Source: Clostridiales bacterium (GTDB taxonomy: Bacteria > Bacillota > Clostridia > Christensenellales > CAG-138). From it: DNA of 11,798 bases. Shown here piece after piece: positions 8,397-11,798 of the stretch. Position 1 is the stretch's first letter. Every line of letters starts with the position of its first letter. Both the position numbers and the translations under genes were made by a program. The notes below the pieces were generated by a model. It ran no database searches, was not told the DNA's origin, and saw nothing but the letters and a program-made list of their open reading frames with translations. The stretch is taken from positions 1-11,798 of the forward strand of contig JAAZFD010000065.1 of the NCBI GenBank assembly GCA_012511925.1. The letters run 5' to 3'.

Positions 8397-8472
8397 TGTA
8401 GTCGGTTAACCGAACGAGGTTGGTCGGTTGATTGGCTTGAGATTATTCGATAATTTTTACATCGAGTGAACA
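8397..8472 (+). repeat. Direct repeat module A, copy 1
   Basis: Bases 8397-8458 are identical, base for base, to 8769-8830 (offset 372), and the match continues with two mismatches to about 8472. The module contains the palindrome CGGTTAACCG (8402-8411) and alternating TCGGTT / AACCGA elements able to form hairpins. Downstream of this copy the sequence diverges but again reaches GCAACCAAAC at 8485-8494. Confidence 0.95.
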
Positions 8473-8588
8473 TAGGTACCCGTAGCAACCAAACAATGAA
8501 AATCCTGCGTCAATCTGAAAGGAGAGTAACCTACGCTCCAGAGTGTCGATAATAACTAAGCGGGCGAACACACAGGGAAAGCCCCTGC

Positions 8589-8717
8589 AATTTTTGCATC
8601 GGGTGAACACATTACAGCAACCAAACGAAACTAAATGGGAGTATAAAGGCAATGCTATACAATAAATGTAATTCGTGCGATATAGCGTACTGCATACCTA
8701 CCCCCAGCAACCAAACG
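8589..8717 (+). repeat. Direct repeat module B, copy 1
   Basis: This module of about 129 bases is about 97% identical to 8824-8951, with four substituted bases and one C/T-rich-tract length change (CCCCC versus CCCC). It contains GCAACCAAAC twice (8617-8626, 8707-8716) and a GCTATA...TATAGC inverted pair. It is preceded by a linker (8475-8588) holding GGGCGAACAC and a small CAGGG/CCCTG hairpin, and no supported gene. Confidence 0.95.
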
Positions 8718-8768
8718 AAAGGCAAAAGAAGGTTACTCTGAAATACCATTTGAGTTTTCAGCAAGTTT

Positions 8769-8951
8769 TGTAGTCGGTTAACCGAACGAGGTTGGTCGGT
8801 TGATTGGCTTGAGATTATTCGATAATTTTTGCATCGGGTGAACACATTACAGCAACCAAACGCAACTAAATGGGAGTGTCAAGGCAATGCTATACAATAA
8901 ATGTAATTCGTGCGATATAGCGTACTGCATACCTACCCCAGCAACCAAACG
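8769..8951 (+). repeat. Direct repeat modules A and B fused, copy 2
   Basis: Here module A (8769-8844) runs directly into module B (8824-8951), sharing the segment AATTTTTGCATCGGGTGAAC. In the first occurrence (8397-8717) the two modules are separated by 114 bases. GCAACCAAAC recurs at 8852-8861 and 8941-8950, making five copies across the region. The high identity in non-coding DNA points to a recent duplication or to members of an active or homogenised repeat family. Confidence 0.95.
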
Positions 8952-8979
8952 CAGTTCATTAAGGAGTTTCATGGCAATT

Positions 8980-9007
8980 AAAAAAGCGGGGTTGCCCCCG
9001 CTTTTTC
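8980..9007. terminator. Bidirectional intrinsic terminator
   Basis: An 11-bp stem, AAAAAGCGGGG (8981-8991) with CCCCGCTTTTT (8996-9006), closes a TTGC loop. Both strands give a U-rich run after the hairpin (TTTTTCTTTT on +, TTTTTTAATTG on -). On the - strand it would end the surface-protein transcript. On the + strand it would end any transcript crossing the repeats. Confidence 0.85.
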
Positions 9008-9085
9008 TTTTGTACTTCAGTATTCTTTTGTAGTTTTGAATCTTTCGTGCTTTACTTGCTCCCGCGCTTCTTTTGTATAGGTTGG

Positions 9086-9268
9086 TTATCGATTGTTTGC
9101 AAAGGTCGTCCTGTTTTCTTCGATTTGCGGTCGGCTACCTATGTTATACACCCAAATGGCTCTAACAAGACCGGGGAGCTGTGTTCCAGTTTTTAGTGAT
9201 GTTACACGTGTACCTAAACCGCAAGCACTTGAAGCCTCATAATATATGTACGCAGCTACACCTTGGTC
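9086..9268 (-). other. In-frame open extension beyond the TGA of the surface-protein gene
   Basis: After the TGA at 9271-9269 the same frame stays open for 60 codons (starting DQGVAAYIYYEASSACG, ending TTFANNR) and stops at TAA (9088-9086). The composition is protein-like, and the TAA lies about 80 bases before the bidirectional terminator, a more natural distance than the 260 bases from the TGA. The extension may be the original C-terminus cut off by a nonsense mutation (for example TGG or CGA to TGA). Chance alone would leave 60 codons open only a few times in a hundred in DNA of this composition. Confidence 0.45.
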
Positions 9269-11798
9269 TCATACAACACCCATAGCATCACCGTATCTGT
9301 AGAGAGCCTCGGCAGAACAAGCTAGTCCACGAACGTATGACCATGGGTTCTTAACCTCGCCTGTGTTCGCACCTACTAAACCGCCTACATCGTATGCACC
9401 TACTACAACGGACTTAGACCAGCAATCCTTTAGGTTGCCATCGTAGTTCATGCCTACAAGACCGCCTATGTAGTTCCAGTTGCCGTTAGTGCTTGTGCCA
9501 CCAGCCTTGGTTTTAACAGCTCCGTTTACATCTGAGAAAGCCCAGCATCTGTTGATATTGCCATTGCTATAGCCGGATATTCCACCTATACAGCCTGATA
9601 ATCCGCTTAAATCCTCTCCGCAAATGTCTGTAATCGTCATATACATATTCTTTATGGGACCGTTAAAGCCACAGAGGTCAATCGTGCCTGTGTTGTAACC
9701 TGTAATTCCCCCTGTAAACGATGCAAAGCGATAATCATCTTCGCCGTTTTCCACTACTCCAAACATCTTGTAGAGGAATTGCGTGGTGTAAATCTGCCAT
9801 GTAACTGTTACAGTACAGTTAAAGATTTCACCATCGTTTTGACCGCATAACCCACCAACTAGGAATCTGCCTGCAACCTCGCCAACTGTGAGGTCAACAT
9901 TCCTAATCACGCCCTTGTTCCTTGAGAATAGACCAATATATGAGCTTCCGTAATATGTTGCCTCGAAGCCGCTAATGCTGTATCCGCCACCATCATACTT
10001 GCCTGTGAAGGATAGGTATTTCGTATCCGATATGTAACCTATGGGCTGCATATAGGAGGAAAGGCTTATATCCTTTTTTTGTATATAGTTCCAGTCAAGG
10101 TCTTGGCGTACACCTGTTGTCAAGCCGTACTGGTTTGTAATATGGGTGTATTCCTCGCCATCTATTACATCGTACTTATATACAGTTACCGAAATATACG
10201 GTAGCGATATACTGCCCGAGTTAGAGGTAAACCTTTGCGAAAACGTTCCATAGGGTCTGTATCCTGGTAGGAAAGCCGTAAAGTTATCGTTGTGCAATGT
10301 AAACGAGCCGCCATTGTATAGCATCCATATATTGAATCTTTGCATTCCAGCATATTCGTTGTTTATTGCATCGTACATTACAGCTGTTACCTCATACCGC
10401 CTTACATTGCTGCTCAATGCCCATTGCGCTGTTAGCTTTAACCCAGTTGACTGTGGGATTTGGAAGGTTTCACCCGGAGTTAGAACGAAGTTTGCGCCTA
10501 AAGAGGTATTTGAGCCATTGCTATGTGTCAGCTTCCAACCCATGAATTGATAGGTGCCGCGCAGGGGCTCAAACATGGGTACTGTAAACCTAATCCACCG
10601 GCTTACACCATATACGGTTTCAGGTACTTGAATTGTTTGCGAACTTACTCCATCGTCAAAGGCTATCGCAATCGGATCTTCCCAGAAGGCATCCAAGGTT
10701 AAATCCTTGTTTATCTTAATGGTATCGCCAGGATGGTACTTTGTACTGTTTTTCTTGCCCCTCTCCTGCCAGTATGCAAAAACCTTGTTTACTCCGTCAG
10801 TACGGGTAATTACCGTATCTGGTATAGCGAAATTAACATTCTTTCTTTCCACAATCGGGTCAGGCATATTGGGTACACCTAAATTAGCATCATTCTCCGT
10901 TGCAAAGGTTAACTCGAATGCGCTTTCCCATTGAGCAGTTAGCGACACGCTTTGCTCGGGCATTATAAATGCAGCACCGGGTTGATAAACCATATTATCG
11001 TAGCTGTTTAGCCAACCTATGAATACCCATTTCTTGTTCTCGTACCTTGGAATCATGGGAGAAATCTCGTACTCCGTATAGGCTATACACATTTCAGCGT
11101 TAGGTACTTTAACTCCATTGTTTTCAGCGTTATGGTAGTATGTAACCATATTTGTTGTAACCCAAGAGGCTGTTAACACTACGTCATGGCCGGGCATGGT
11201 GAAATGTCCACCAGCTTGGTAGGGTTGAGTTTCATACAACCATGCAAAGAATACATAGCCTTCACGCTTCGGAACACTGTTTGCCATTCTTATTATCTCG
11301 TTTTGAGAATATGTCTTTGTTTCAGTAGGCATATTCGTTGCGGTTACGCCATCGCCTGCATAATAAGTAAGTGAATACTTAGTTATTATCCATTGCGAAT
11401 CGAGATACACATTATCGGAAGGCATTATGAACGAATTTCCTTCATGGTATATATCCGAAATAGGACCTTCATAGCCAATTCTCAACGCCCAGCCTGCAAA
11501 GGGGTATGCGTTGTATGGGTCTGGCATTATGTCATCTATTTCTACAAATTCGTTTGCTATGCAATAGATGGTTTTAATAATTTCAGCGGATTCCTCTGTT
11601 ACACGCCTGTAGTTAACGGAGTATAGCTTCTCCCATACAGCAGTAAGCGGAACCGTATCACCTGTGAAGGTGAAGTCGTAGTTGAATGAGCCACCCGCGG
11701 GGAAAATCGCCCCGCCATGACCAGGATATGCACTTGCCCAACCCATGAACCTATAGCCCTCTGCTGTAGGCTTATTAGAAGGCAATGTATAGACTTCG
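9269..11798 (-). CDS. Large InlB-repeat / GLUG-repeat surface protein (5' end outside window)
   Basis: The frame is open to the right edge, and codons beyond the TTG at 11785 continue a repeat (EVYTLPSNKP), so the true start and any signal peptide lie outside. Numbered from that TTG, six degenerate InlB B-type (Listeria-Bacteroides, Flg_new) repeats of about 75-85 residues cover roughly 1-457. Each has an aromatic-rich FxGW or FxxW core and ends in LTAxW-like strands (for example 47-51, 204-208, 282-286, 451-455). A beta-rich linker (460-560) follows. From about 590 a KYDGGGYSISGF start leads into GLUG-type repeats: GGLCGQN (644), GGITGYN (692), GGISGYS (734), GGLVGMN (774) and GGLVGAN (801). 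Such proteins are usually secreted or cell-wall-associated adhesin-like proteins. That role is inferred. No LPxTG, SLH or dockerin anchor is visible at this end. The TGA stop may be premature (see 9086-9268). Confidence 0.88.
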   Translation of the reverse strand, partial: EVYTLPSNKPTAEGYRFMGWASAYPGHGGAIFPAGGSFNYDFTFTGDTVPLTAVWEKLYSVNYRRVTEESAEIIKTIYCIANEFVEIDDIMPDPYNAYPFAGWALRIGYEGPISDIYHEGNSFIMPSDNVYLDSQWIITKYSLTYYAGDGVTATNMPTETKTYSQNEIIRMANSVPKREGYVFFAWLYETQPYQAGGHFTMPGHDVVLTASWVTTNMVTYYHNAENNGVKVPNAEMCIAYTEYEISPMIPRYENKKWVFIGWLNSYDNMVYQPGAAFIMPEQSVSLTAQWESAFELTFATENDANLGVPNMPDPIVERKNVNFAIPDTVITRTDGVNKVFAYWQERGKKNSTKYHPGDTIKINKDLTLDAFWEDPIAIAFDDGVSSQTIQVPETVYGVSRWIRFTVPMFEPLRGTYQFMGWKLTHSNGSNTSLGANFVLTPGETFQIPQSTGLKLTAQWALSSNVRRYEVTAVMYDAINNEYAGMQRFNIWMLYNGGSFTLHNDNFTAFLPGYRPYGTFSQRFTSNSGSISLPYISVTVYKYDVIDGEEYTHITNQYGLTTGVRQDLDWNYIQKKDISLSSYMQPIGYISDTKYLSFTGKYDGGGYSISGFEATYYGSSYIGLFSRNKGVIRNVDLTVGEVAGRFLVGGLCGQNDGEIFNCTVTVTWQIYTTQFLYKMFGVVENGEDDYRFASFTGGITGYNTGTIDLCGFNGPIKNMYMTITDICGEDLSGLSGCIGGISGYSNGNINRCWAFSDVNGAVKTKAGGTSTNGNWNYIGGLVGMNYDGNLKDCWSKSVVVGAYDVGGLVGANTGEVKNPWSYVRGLACSAEALYRYGDAMGVV

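Noticed and set aside
8496..8552. 18-codon + strand ORF starting MKILRQSERR in the repeat linker.
   Set aside because: It has no ribosome binding site upstream of the ATG, is very short, and lies in a repeat-derived region.
8443..8845. Two overlapping - strand ORFs (8443-8652 and 8612-8845) sharing a FTRCKN segment.
   Set aside because: They overlap each other, lack good ribosome binding sites, and their similarity comes only from the DNA repeat modules, so they are treated as spurious.
8397..8951. CRISPR array or integron attC-like array.
   Set aside because: Repeat units are 60-180 bases, spacing is uneven (89-145 bases between GCAACCAAAC copies), there are only two full copies, and no cas or integrase gene is nearby. 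The motif does not fit the attC core GTTRRRY.
9269..9271. TGA read as tryptophan or selenocysteine.
   Set aside because: potA, potB and the small unknown gene all end at TGA, two of them overlapping the next start codon. No SECIS-like hairpin was seen directly after the TGA.
11783..11785. TTG at 11785 as the start of the surface protein.
   Set aside because: The frame continues upstream to the window edge with repeat-like sequence, and no ribosome binding site can be seen, so the gene is taken as 5'-partial.

Overview
The window looks like a chromosomal segment of a low-to-moderate-GC, uncultured-type Firmicute of the class Clostridia, probably gut-associated. The grounds are an mreD-mrdA junction with a long clostridial-type PBP2, a potRABCD operon in the Firmicutes order, consensus sigma-A promoters, strong AGGAGG-type ribosome binding sites, intrinsic terminators, and a large InlB-repeat/GLUG surface protein. 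The genus cannot be told from the sequence. TGA is a normal stop here, because the potA/potB/potC junctions overlap at TGA.

Left (1-2790, + strand): the 3' end of a probable mreD is followed 18 bases later by a complete mrdA (PBP2, elongation transpeptidase), closed by an intrinsic terminator. The next ~190 bases are non-coding and hold two related GC-rich half-repeats.

Centre (2973-8161, - strand): a lone gene for a 158-residue protein of unknown function (possibly DUF2691-like) has its own promoter and terminator. Upstream of it lies the spermidine/putrescine importer operon, transcribed potR(puuR-like)-potA-potB-potC-potD. PotA (ATPase), PotB and PotC (permeases) and PotD (lipoprotein) together form one ABC importer. 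The first gene encodes an XRE-cupin repressor that probably senses polyamines. Its promoter overlaps or adjoins three copies of GTTTAGTT, a plausible autoregulatory operator.

Right (8162-11798): about 900 bases carry no convincing gene but contain recent, nearly identical direct repeats arranged as a mosaic, ending at a bidirectional terminator. Beyond this, on the - strand, is the 3' part of a large gene made of six degenerate InlB-type repeats followed by GLUG repeats. Its start lies outside the window. Its reading frame stays open for 60 codons past a TGA and then ends ~80 bases from the terminator, so the TGA may be a recent nonsense mutation.

No wholly new system is evident. The points most worth a second look are the repeat mosaic with its tiny reading frames, the interrupted end of the surface-protein gene, and the GTTTAGTT motif set.
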